DNA of 5,008 nucleotides, taken from contig MGOB01000031.1 in the NCBI GenBank assembly GCA_001796995.1, positions 4,109-9,116 of the forward strand, given 5' to 3'. Source of the stretch: Chloroflexi bacterium RBG_16_68_14. GTDB lineage: Bacteria > Chloroflexota > Dehalococcoidia > DSTF01 > RBG-16-68-14. The notes beneath the pieces are model-generated. The model had not been told where the DNA came from and made no database searches. It saw nothing but the letters and a program-made list of their open reading frames with translations. The translations under genes were made by a program, and so were the position numbers. This document shows, piece by piece, positions 1 through 5,006 of the stretch (positions within the stretch are counted from its first letter, which is position 1; each line of letters begins with the position of its first letter).

Positions 1-64
1 CGTTCCCGTGGGGAGGGATCACATGCAACTAGGGCAGCAGAGTTCCAAGAGGTAATCTAGCAGC

Positions 65-280
65 GTGGACTACTCCGTAGTTATGCACGCGGCTGAGGAG
101 AGCGGGTACTGGGTCGAAGTACCCGCTCTCCCGGGCTGCTATTCGCAAGGGAAAAGCGTAGAGGAAGCCCTGGCGAACGTAAGAGAAGCCATCGCGCTGT
201 ACTTGGAGGCACTCAGGGAGGAAGGTCAGCAGGTTCCCAGGGACGAGGACGTCGTCTTCAAAGTGGCGGTCGTCGCCTAG
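65..280 (+). CDS. HicB-family (UPF0150-like) antitoxin-like protein, 71 aa
   Basis: The 71-residue product has the compact HicB fold signature: an N-terminal strand (DYSVVMHAAEESGYWVEVP), then PALPGCYSQGKSVEEALANV at about residues 20-39 and a helix with EAIALYLEAL. HicB proteins usually bind and neutralise the RNase toxin HicA. This one consists of the partial RNase H-like domain only. It has no C-terminal HTH or ribbon-helix-helix DNA-binding domain, so autoregulation by this protein alone is not obvious. The start is GTG at 65, preceded by AAGAGGT (47-53, 11-nt spacer); the next ATG at 83 would delete the first strand. No HicA (small dsRNA-binding-like protein with a catalytic His) follows, since 281-332 is a short spacer before rpe. 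Only 64 bases are visible upstream, so a hicA ending just left of the window cannot be excluded. Codon use (AAA, GTA, AGA, AGG, TTG) is less GC-biased than in argH or rpe, compatible with acquisition by transfer. Many solitary HicB-like proteins have no proven toxin. Confidence 0.85.
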   Translation: MDYSVVMHAAEESGYWVEVPALPGCYSQGKSVEEALANVREAIALYLEALREEGQQVPRDEDVVFKVAVVA

Positions 281-332
281 CTAGAGTTCAATACCATGAG
301 GCCGACATGCCGCGTGGCGTCCAAGCAGTCGC

Positions 333-1013
333 CTACGCCCGCGTCTCCACCCCCGCCAGCGCCTGCCGCAAAGCGGCCATGTTCTCCCCTACCGACGCCT
401 CATCGTTGAACACGGCGGAGCCTGCTACCAGGACGGTCGCGCCCGCCTGAGCGCAGGCGGCGGCGTTGTGCACCTTCACGCCGCCGTCGATCTCGATGTC
501 AGGCGTGAGGCCGCGCTCGTCCAGCAGGGCGCGCAGGCGGCGGACCTTGGGTAGGGTGTTGGGCAGGAGCGACTGGCCGCCCCAGCCGGGGTTGACGCCC
601 ATCACCATCACCTGGTCCGCCTCCTCTAGCGCCTCCTTGATGGCGGAGAGGGGCGTGCCGGGGTTGAGGCAGACGCCGGCGCGGCAGCCCAGCGCCTTGA
701 TCTGCTGGAGTACGCGGTGCAGGTGCGAGCACGTCTCCGCGTGCACGTTGAGGATAGCGCTCCCGGCCTGGGCGAAGGCCTCGATCTGGCGTTCCGGCCG
801 CTCGATCATGAGGTGGACGTCCAGGGGGAGGCGCGTCACCTTGCGCATCGCCTCGACCACCAGGGCGCCGAAGGTGATGGGCGGGACGAAGTGGCCGTCC
901 ATCACGTCCAGGTGGAGGTAGTCGGCGCCGGCCTCTTCGACCGCGCGCACCTCGTCGGCCAGGCGGGCCAGGTCGGCGGTCAGGAAGGACGGGGCGATCT
1001 TGATAGCTGCCAT
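333..1013 (-). CDS. rpe: Ribulose-phosphate 3-epimerase
   Basis: Interconverts D-ribulose 5-phosphate and D-xylulose 5-phosphate in the pentose phosphate and Calvin pathways; cytosolic metal-dependent TIM barrel. Numbering from the ATG at 1013, the product is 226 residues, the normal family length. Visible motifs are IAPSFLTAD (6-14), LHLDVMDGHFVPPITFG (33-49), DVHLMIERP (65-73), GVCLNPGTP (113-121), VMGVNPGWGGQ (137-147), IEIDGGV (173-179) and the phosphate-binding end VAGSAVF. The metal/catalytic set is complete: H34, D36, H67 and D176. The start is uncertain. The ATG at 1013 matches the family N-terminus but has only a weak purine-rich upstream sequence. An in-frame GTG at 1055 would add 14 unusual residues (MVHRIRYDYTDQNK) and has GAGG nine bases upstream. 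I chose the ATG on homology. No other pentose-phosphate gene is adjacent. The last residues (GVETRA, stop 333-335) lie over a recombinase-like antisense reading frame. Confidence 0.96.
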   Translation of the reverse strand: MAAIKIAPSFLTADLARLADEVRAVEEAGADYLHLDVMDGHFVPPITFGALVVEAMRKVTRLPLDVHLMIERPERQIEAFAQAGSAILNVHAETCSHLHRVLQQIKALGCRAGVCLNPGTPLSAIKEALEEADQVMVMGVNPGWGGQSLLPNTLPKVRRLRALLDERGLTPDIEIDGGVKVHNAAACAQAGATVLVAGSAVFNDEASVGENMAALRQALAGVETRA

Positions 1014-1086
1014 CTTGTTTTGATCTGTGTAATCGTACCGGATCCTATGTACCACGGTTCGCCGCCTCGCGCTACGGCCATGGTGC

Positions 1087-1115
1087 GGACAGATAATGGC
1101 CCCTTGCTGTACACT
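1087..1115 (+). promoter_or_regulatory. Weak candidate promoter of the lipoprotein gene
   Basis: Within the 122-bp spacer between the divergent rpe and lipoprotein genes, CGGACA (1086-1091) and TACACT (1110-1115) are separated by 18 bp, each matching 4 of 6 consensus bases. This would place transcription start around 1121-1123, close to the GTG start at 1136. A second -10-like hexamer, GATAAT (1092-1097), has no -35 partner. On the opposite strand I could not find a convincing rpe promoter. Low confidence, by eye only. Confidence 0.25.
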
Positions 1116-1135
1116 GAGGCGAAGGGAGAGGACCT

Positions 1136-1627
1136 GTGAAGCGAGCTATGGTTGCCATCTTGGCGGGTGCCGTCCTCCTGGTGGCATGCGGCGGGGGTGA
1201 CGATGCGCCTGCTGGAGAGCAGGCCGATGACGCCGTGCGACAGGAGATCGCCGAGGCGGCGGAGGGCTTCTACGAGGCGTTCGCCAACGGCGACGTCGAG
1301 AAGCTGGCTGCCTACTGGTCGCAGACGTGCGACCAGGCCAGTATCGAGGCGGCAACGGCCGCCTCGGTGTCGGGGGCGAGCTTTTTCGAAGGGGGGTTGG
1401 ACGTCACCGTGGACAGTGGCGCCCTGGTGGTCCGGGTCATCAGCGACGACCATGTCGTCATAGACCCGGCCGACCAGCCGGCAGGCACCTTCTCGGGGAC
1501 TGTAGGTGGCCGCACAATCGAATCTGGAGATCCGGAGGAGGCGCAGGGTGACCCGCTGGAGCTGGTTCGCGAGGGTGGTGTCTGGCGCGTAGCGAACTGC
1601 GCTGCCTTCGCGCCGGAGGGCGGCTAG
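1136..1627 (+). CDS. Small secreted lipoprotein, NTF2/SnoaL-like domain
   Basis: The product is 163 residues with a type II signal peptide: MKR n-region, hydrophobic AMVAILAGAVLLVA, and lipobox LVAC with the lipidated cysteine at residue 18, followed by a Gly/Asp/Ala-rich linker (19-33). The mature part begins with a long helix (about 34-63, EAAEGFYEAFANGDVEKLAAYW), the typical opening of NTF2-like/SnoaL/DUF4440-type cone folds. It ends with a strand LVREGGVWRVANC (143-155), as in that superfamily. C65 and C155 are the only other cysteines and could form a disulfide outside the membrane. The specific function is not recognisable; such proteins may bind small ligands or serve as surface lipoproteins. 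Start: GTG at 1136, with AAGGGAG (1122-1128) at 7-nt spacing. An internal ATG at 1148 would lose the Lys-Arg n-region. The gene diverges from rpe and converges on argH, with 3 bp between the stops. Confidence 0.85.
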   Translation: MKRAMVAILAGAVLLVACGGGDDAPAGEQADDAVRQEIAEAAEGFYEAFANGDVEKLAAYWSQTCDQASIEAATAASVSGASFFEGGLDVTVDSGALVVRVISDDHVVIDPADQPAGTFSGTVGGRTIESGDPEEAQGDPLELVREGGVWRVANCAAFAPEGG

Positions 1628-1630
1628 GCT

Positions 1631-3079
1631 TCAACCTGTCGCGCGCGATCGCCGGGCTGAAGCCCGGCCTTCAGTCAGGGCCAGCCTGCGCCGCCACCTG
1701 AGCAACGCGGCTGCCACTTGCCTCGGCGCCGTGCCGCCCGGCGCGTCCCGCGCCCGCAGCGCCGACGTAAGGTCCAGCTTCGTCACTTCCTCCGAGAACA
1801 GGGGCGAGAAGCGCCGGTACTCGGCCAGCGTAAGCTGGGAGAACGATTTGCCCCGTTCCTCGGCGTACTGTACCAGGCGGCCGACCACCTCGTGGGCCCG
1901 GCGGAAGGGGAGGCCCCGGCGCACCAGGTAGTCCGCCAGGTCCGTCGCCAGGGCGTAGTCCGCCGTGGCGGCGCGGCGGGCGCGTTCGACGTCGAAGCGG
2001 AGCTCTGGGACCATGGCCGCGAAGACTGCCAGCGTCTCGAGCAGGGTGTCCTCGGCCTCGAAGAAGGCGCGCTTGTCCTCCTGGAGGTCGCGGTTATAGG
2101 CCAGGGGCAGCGCCTTCAGGGTGGTGAGGATGGAGAGAAGCTGCCCGTAGACCCGGCCCGTACGCGCCCGCGCCAGCTCTGCCACATCAGGGTTGCGCTT
2201 CTGGGGCATGATGCTGGAGCCGGTGGCGAAGGCCTCCGGCAGGCGGAGGAAGCCGAACTCAGCGCTGGACCAGAGCACCATCTCCTCCGCCAGCCGCGAG
2301 AGGTGGGTCATGCACAGGGCGGCGGCGGCGATGAAGTCGACGGCGAAGTCGCGGTCGGAGACGGCGTCGATGCTGTTGTCGCTGATGCGCGAGAAGCCCA
2401 GCTCGTGGGCGACGGCCTCGCGGTCGATAGGGTAGGGGACGCCCGCCAGGGCGCCGCTGCCCAGGGGCAGCACGTCGGCGCGGCGGCGGGCGTTGGCGAA
2501 GCGATCGATGTCGCGCTCGAGCATCTCCAGGTAGGCCAGCAGGTGGTGGGCGAGCAGCACCGGCTGCGCCCGCTGGAGGTGGGTGTAGCCGGGCATGGCC
2601 AGCTGGCGGTTCGCCTCGGCCAGTGCGAGCAGGGCGCGCTGGAGGGCGCGGACGGCGGCGACGGCGCGGTCGCAGGCGCCCTTGGCGTAGAGGCGGAGGT
2701 CTGTGGCGACCTGGTCGTTGCGGGAGCGGGCGGTGTGGAGCCGGCCCGCCGCCGCGCCGATCTTCTCCCGGAGGCGCGCCTCCACGTTGGTGTGCACGTC
2801 CTCCAGCTCCTCCCGCCACGGGAAGCGGCCGTCCGTCATCTCGCGCTGGATCTCCCGCAGGCCGCGCACGATGGCGCTGGCGTCGGCGCGGGGGATGATG
2901 CGCTGGCGGCCCAGCATGCGGGCGTGGGCGATGGAGGCGGCGATCTCCTCGCGCCAGAGGCGCCGGTCGATAGGAAGCGAAAGCGTATAGGCCTCAGCCA
3001 GCGGGTGGGTCGCCTGGCGGAAGCGACTACCCCACGTCTTGGTGGGGCGCTGCCTGCGGGGTGTGGAGGGCCTAGGCAT
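1631..3079 (-). CDS. argH: Argininosuccinate lyase
   Basis: Cleaves argininosuccinate to arginine and fumarate, the last step of arginine synthesis; soluble homotetramer of the fumarase/aspartase superfamily. The 482-residue product shows the family opening TKTWGSRF (13-20), EDVHTNVEARL (93-103), HTARSRNDQVATDLRLY (115-131), GYTHLQRAQPVLLAHH (164-179) with the T166/H167 pair, LPLGSGALAGVPYPIDR (204-220), and signature loop GSSIMPQKRNPD (287-298) carrying the catalytic serine (S288/S289) plus K294 and N296. All key residues are present. The ATG at 3079 is the only usable start; it gives a 12-residue basic, proline-rich extension before the family N-terminus, with only a weak GAGA upstream. The last residues (about TEGRASARRSRATG) fall in a palindromic repeat and look like an added tail rather than family sequence. 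No argG, argF or argB gene is adjacent; the upstream HAD gene on the same strand is 197 bp away, so argH is probably transcribed separately. Confidence 0.97.
   Translation of the reverse strand: MPRPSTPRRQRPTKTWGSRFRQATHPLAEAYTLSLPIDRRLWREEIAASIAHARMLGRQRIIPRADASAIVRGLREIQREMTDGRFPWREELEDVHTNVEARLREKIGAAAGRLHTARSRNDQVATDLRLYAKGACDRAVAAVRALQRALLALAEANRQLAMPGYTHLQRAQPVLLAHHLLAYLEMLERDIDRFANARRRADVLPLGSGALAGVPYPIDREAVAHELGFSRISDNSIDAVSDRDFAVDFIAAAALCMTHLSRLAEEMVLWSSAEFGFLRLPEAFATGSSIMPQKRNPDVAELARARTGRVYGQLLSILTTLKALPLAYNRDLQEDKRAFFEAEDTLLETLAVFAAMVPELRFDVERARRAATADYALATDLADYLVRRGLPFRRAHEVVGRLVQYAEERGKSFSQLTLAEYRRFSPLFSEEVTKLDLTSALRARDAPGGTAPRQVAAALLRWRRRLALTEGRASARRSRATG
1651..1674. repeat. Palindromic repeat, copy 1 (GCTGAAGC core)
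   Basis: A perfect 7-bp stem, GCCGGGC (1651-1657) and GCCCGGC (1662-1668), closes a TGAA loop. A second, mutually exclusive pairing, CTGAAG (1657-1662) with CTTCAG (1669-1674), overlaps it. The element lies 23 bases past the lipoprotein stop and inside the last codons of convergent argH, where it encodes roughly GRASARR. There is no T-tract on either side, so it is not a classical intrinsic terminator, although a hairpin between convergent genes could still help end transcription. It has the same core and layout as the hairpin at 3124-3145. Confidence 0.6.
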
Positions 3080-3119
3080 CGGTCTCGCAATGCCCGAAGC
3101 TCGAAGCGACGGGGGTAAG

Positions 3120-3153
3120 GGCCGGACAGAGCTGAAGCTCTGTCCCTACGGCC
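3120..3153. repeat. Palindromic repeat, copy 2 (GCTGAAGC core), in argH upstream spacer
   Basis: A perfect 9-bp stem, GGACAGAGC (3124-3132) and GCTCTGTCC (3137-3145), closes a TGAA loop. Outer GGCC boxes (3120-3123 and 3150-3153) can extend it across a CTAC bulge. It shares the eight-base core GCTGAAGC and the stem-TGAA-stem layout with copy 1, while the outer stem sequence differs but is fully compensated. The element sits 45 bases upstream of the argH start, so if argH is transcribed from further upstream it will fold in the leader RNA. There is no T-tract, so it is not a standard terminator for the HAD gene. Confidence 0.7.
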
Positions 3154-3233
3154 TCCACCCCACCCCGCTCGCGAGAAGGCGGCAACTGCTCTGTCCGAAT
3201 CACTGTCATCGCCGACGGTGCGCCTGCGCGCAC

Positions 3234-3261
3234 AGCATAGATCGATTAGTCGCGCTGGGAA
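3234..3261 (-). promoter_or_regulatory. Weak candidate promoter of argH
   Basis: On the minus strand, TTCCCA (3261-3256) and TATGCT (3239-3234) are spaced by 16 bp, each matching 4 of 6 consensus bases. It lies in the 197-bp spacer between the HAD stop (3277) and the argH start (3079), and would give a leader of about 145 nt containing the 3124-3145 hairpin. The rest of the spacer (3080-3233) holds that hairpin and nothing else I recognise; no arginine-repressor (ARG box) palindrome was seen. Low confidence. Confidence 0.22.
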
Positions 3262-3276
3262 CAGGGAGCCATGGAG

Positions 3277-4044
3277 TCAGCGCGGGCCTGGTTGCCGTCC
3301 GTCCCGGAACGGAGGCAGATCAAGAAGCTGGCGCAGCGCGTCCACTACGTAGTCGGGCAGGACACCGTCTACCTGCTCGCGAACGTTGGGATACCGGCGC
3401 CAGACGGTGGCCATCCCCAGCGCCTGGGCCCCGGCCACATCGGCGCGCAACGAGTCGCCCACCATCACCGCCTCCTGCGGCTCGATGCCGAGGCCCTCCA
3501 GGGCGTGCTGGAAGATCTTGGGATGGGGCTTCATGTAGCCGACATCGCAGGAGACGACCATCGCGTCGAATAGCTGGTCTAGGCCGAACTCTTCCACCTC
3601 CTGGGTGAAGCCTGGGCCGCCGAACACCCGGTTGGTGACGCAGGCGAGGCGGTAGCCCTGGCGTCGCAGCGCCTCCAGGGTCTCGATGGCGTCATCGAAG
3701 AGGCGGCGGCCGAAGAAGGGGCCCTCCAGGTTCCAGGTCTGCCAGAGCTGCTCGCTCTCCTCCGGGGTAAGGTCCAGCCCCTTGGCCGCCGCTACCTCTC
3801 CCACCAGCGTCGGAAAGTGGGGGCTGACGCAGTGGGTCTCGTAGGCCCTCCGGTCGGCTGCTTCGATGGCCAGGCGAATATCGCGCCCGAGGAAGAAGAG
3901 CTCACCCTCCGGCTCGACACTCCAGGAGCGGAGCAGCGCGGAGATGCGTCGTACCGTCTCCTCGCGTATCTTCTCCACCGGCGGCGGCTCCGGGATGTGC
4001 CAGAGGGTATTGCCCAGGTCGAACAGGACGGCGCGGATGGCCAT
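3277..4044 (-). CDS. HAD superfamily hydrolase, subfamily IA, with variant motif I
   Basis: A 255-residue Rossmannoid HAD protein, probably acting on a small phosphorylated or otherwise activated substrate in the cytosol; the substrate cannot be inferred. Motif I is VLFDLGNTLW with nucleophile D9. Motif II is ACVTNR (T137). The motif III lysine is in YMKPHPKIF (K172). Motif IV is MVGDSLRADVAGAQALGM (D197, D202). Residues 19-110 form a helical C1 cap, typical of subfamily IA, and the overall length is also typical. The unusual point is G11 where classical phosphatases carry the second Asp (DxD), the general acid/base. Start: ATG at 4044, preceded on its strand by GGGGGCG about four bases upstream. 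The gene diverges from the unknown-protein/zincin unit across a spacer of about 150 bp and is followed by argH on the same strand after 197 bp. No RNA or amino-acid pathway link is evident from context. Confidence 0.92.
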   Translation of the reverse strand: MAIRAVLFDLGNTLWHIPEPPPVEKIREETVRRISALLRSWSVEPEGELFFLGRDIRLAIEAADRRAYETHCVSPHFPTLVGEVAAAKGLDLTPEESEQLWQTWNLEGPFFGRRLFDDAIETLEALRRQGYRLACVTNRVFGGPGFTQEVEEFGLDQLFDAMVVSCDVGYMKPHPKIFQHALEGLGIEPQEAVMVGDSLRADVAGAQALGMATVWRRYPNVREQVDGVLPDYVVDALRQLLDLPPFRDGRQPGPR

Positions 4045-4077
4045 AGCGCCCCCATGCTACCGGATGCGCCCGCGCAG

Positions 4078-4105
4078 GCGCTAGTAGCGGTCAGCGCTAG
4101 TGGTC
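4078..4105. promoter_or_regulatory. Possible operator: direct repeat with internal dyad
   Basis: GCGCTAGT occurs at 4078-4085 and again at 4094-4101, a 16-bp period, each followed shortly by GGTC. Inside, TAGCG (4085-4089) and CGCTA (4095-4099) form an inverted repeat around a 5-bp centre. The location, between the divergently transcribed HAD and unknown-protein genes and 20-45 bases upstream of the -35 at 4124, suits a regulator site, but no regulator gene is nearby and the motif is short. Speculative. Confidence 0.25.
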
Positions 4106-4123
4106 GCGAATGGTACCGTGTTC

Positions 4124-4152
4124 TTGTTGACCCCCCTGCCCGGTGCTAGAAT
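4124..4152 (+). promoter_or_regulatory. Extended -10 promoter of the unknown-protein/zincin unit
   Basis: TGCTAGAAT (4144-4152) is an extended -10 element: TG, one base, then TAGAAT with 5 of 6 consensus matches. TTGTTG (4124-4129) lies 17 bp upstream of the hexamer as -35. The overlapping TTGACC (4127-4132) is a better hexamer but only 14 bp away. Transcription would begin near 4158-4160. This rules out the GTG at 4143 as start of the downstream gene, because it lies inside the -10. Confidence 0.55.
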
Positions 4153-4196
4153 GGCCTCGACGACGGGATGTGGCGGGTGAGCGAGTTGGGCAGGGG

Positions 4197-4628
4197 ATGG
4201 ATAACGACTTCTTCCTGGACTACGACGAGATCATCAAGACTATCCAGACGGCGGAAGTGATCACCTTCCGCTTTGTTGTCGTCAACCAGCGGCTCCTCAT
4301 CGACAACCGTTCGTCGGAGATCGACCCGCCCCTGGTGAAGCTTGTCCCCCGCGCTACCAGCGTCGAGGAGCGTTTTCGCAGCCTGAAGCAGTTGCGCCCC
4401 CGCTTCCGCCTGCCCGACAAGATCAGCGCCATCTGGTGGCCCAAGTTCGTGGACAGCCTGGAGACGCGCGGCGTCTGGGACGCCATCGTCCAGCGCATTG
4501 AGTCTGCCGGCTTCTCCGAGGCCGCGCACCAATGCGCTGGTGTCCTCCAGGAGCTGCGGACGCTGGAGCGGCAGGAGGTGCGGAACGCCATCACCGGCGA
4601 GGGGTATCAGGCGCTCTGGGAGAAGTAG
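4197..4628 (+). CDS. Conserved-looking protein of unknown function, 143 aa
   Basis: I do not recognise a named family. The 143-residue product has no signal peptide or membrane segment, so it is presumably cytosolic. It starts with an acidic, aromatic stretch (MDNDFFLDYDEI), then a likely beta hairpin EVITFRFVVVNQRLLIDNRS (20-39), a DPPLVKLVPR loop (43-52), a basic segment FRSLKQLRPRFRLP (60-73), the tryptophan-containing KISAIWWPKFVD (75-86), and a helical C-terminal half. It has one cysteine (C113) and no obvious catalytic motif. Start choice: the open frame extends to a GTG at 4143, but that lies in the promoter -10. ATG 4197 begins a sensible protein and has a purine-rich GGTGAGCGAG about 12 bases upstream; AGGGG abuts the ATG directly. 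A GTG at 4170 is the alternative. The stop is 9 bases before the zincin gene, so the two are surely cotranscribed and may work together. Confidence 0.8.
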   Translation: MDNDFFLDYDEIIKTIQTAEVITFRFVVVNQRLLIDNRSSEIDPPLVKLVPRATSVEERFRSLKQLRPRFRLPDKISAIWWPKFVDSLETRGVWDAIVQRIESAGFSEAAHQCAGVLQELRTLERQEVRNAITGEGYQALWEK

Positions 4629-4637
4629 ACACCCGAG

Positions 4638-5006
4638 ATGGAGCGCCGGCGCTTCCTGCGGCTGGTCCGCCTAGCCCTGGCGGAGCTGCCCTCGCCCTAT
4701 CGTGACTGGCTGGCCAACGTGGACGTGGTAGTGGAGCGCAGGCCGCGCGCCCATCATCTGCGCACCGCCGGGCTGGGCCCCGGCGAGACCCTCTTCGGCC
4801 TCTATGAGGGCATCCCCCTCACCGAGCGCGCCAGCGACTACGGCCTGGTGCTGCCCGACAAGATCACCATCTTCCAGGAGCCGCTGGAGCGCGAGTTCTC
4901 CAACGACGCTGAACTGGAGGAAGAGGTGCGGCGCACCGTCCTCCATGAGCTGGCCCACCACTTCGGTATCTCGGACGAGGAGCTGGAGCGGCTGGGGCTG
5001 GACTAA
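4638..5006 (+). CDS. Minimal zincin metallopeptidase family protein (PF06262/DUF1025-like)
   Basis: The 122-residue product carries a zinc-protease motif near its C-terminus: VLHELAHHFGISDEEL (101-116), that is H103-E104-x-x-H107, with G110 and D113 at the positions of HExxHxxGxxD, where the Asp may be the third zinc ligand. The preceding part, with LADL-like helix LVRLALAELPSPYRDWLANVDVVVE (9-33), TLFGLYEGIPLTER (51-64) and the strand KITIFQEPLER (75-85), matches the usual layout of the short bacterial metallopeptidase family PF06262, whose members are about 110-140 residues and generally lack a known substrate. No signal peptide is present, so it is intracellular. The ATG at 4638 follows the upstream stop by 9 bases, with GGGAGAAG (4617-4624) inside the previous gene as the likely ribosome-binding site, suggesting translational coupling. 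The gene is complete; the stop TAA is 5004-5006, two bases before the window edge. Confidence 0.9.
   Translation: MERRRFLRLVRLALAELPSPYRDWLANVDVVVERRPRAHHLRTAGLGPGETLFGLYEGIPLTERASDYGLVLPDKITIFQEPLEREFSNDAELEEEVRRTVLHELAHHFGISDEELERLGLD

Noticed and set aside
466..1139. Open frames on the + strand over rpe (466-921 and 717-1139)
   Set aside because: They are shadows of rpe, with arginine/serine-rich or otherwise featureless translations and no ribosome-binding site or motif; rpe has all of its catalytic residues.
1651..1668. Intrinsic terminator for the lipoprotein gene
   Set aside because: The hairpin is strong, but no T-run follows on either strand and the element matches a second hairpin elsewhere, so it is listed as a repeat.
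3030..3047. CCCCAC / GTGGGG inverted repeat near the argH start
   Set aside because: It lies inside codons for the conserved PTKTWG segment of ArgH and is only 6 bp, so it is explained by coding sequence.
1718..3118. 466-residue open frame on the + strand opposite argH
   Set aside because: It is antisense to a clear full-length argH, is rich in Gly/Ala/Val/Gln low-complexity sequence, and shows no family motif. Long antisense frames are expected from strong G/C third-position bias.
3039..3608. 189-residue + strand frame across the argH upstream spacer
   Set aside because: It overlaps argH and the HAD gene antisense, and the part over the spacer has no recognisable motif; composition is Arg/Pro/Gly-rich shadow-like.
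4143..4196. GTG at 4143 as the start of the unknown protein
   Set aside because: It falls inside the extended -10 element, and the 18 extra residues are Arg/Gly-rich with no family-like character.
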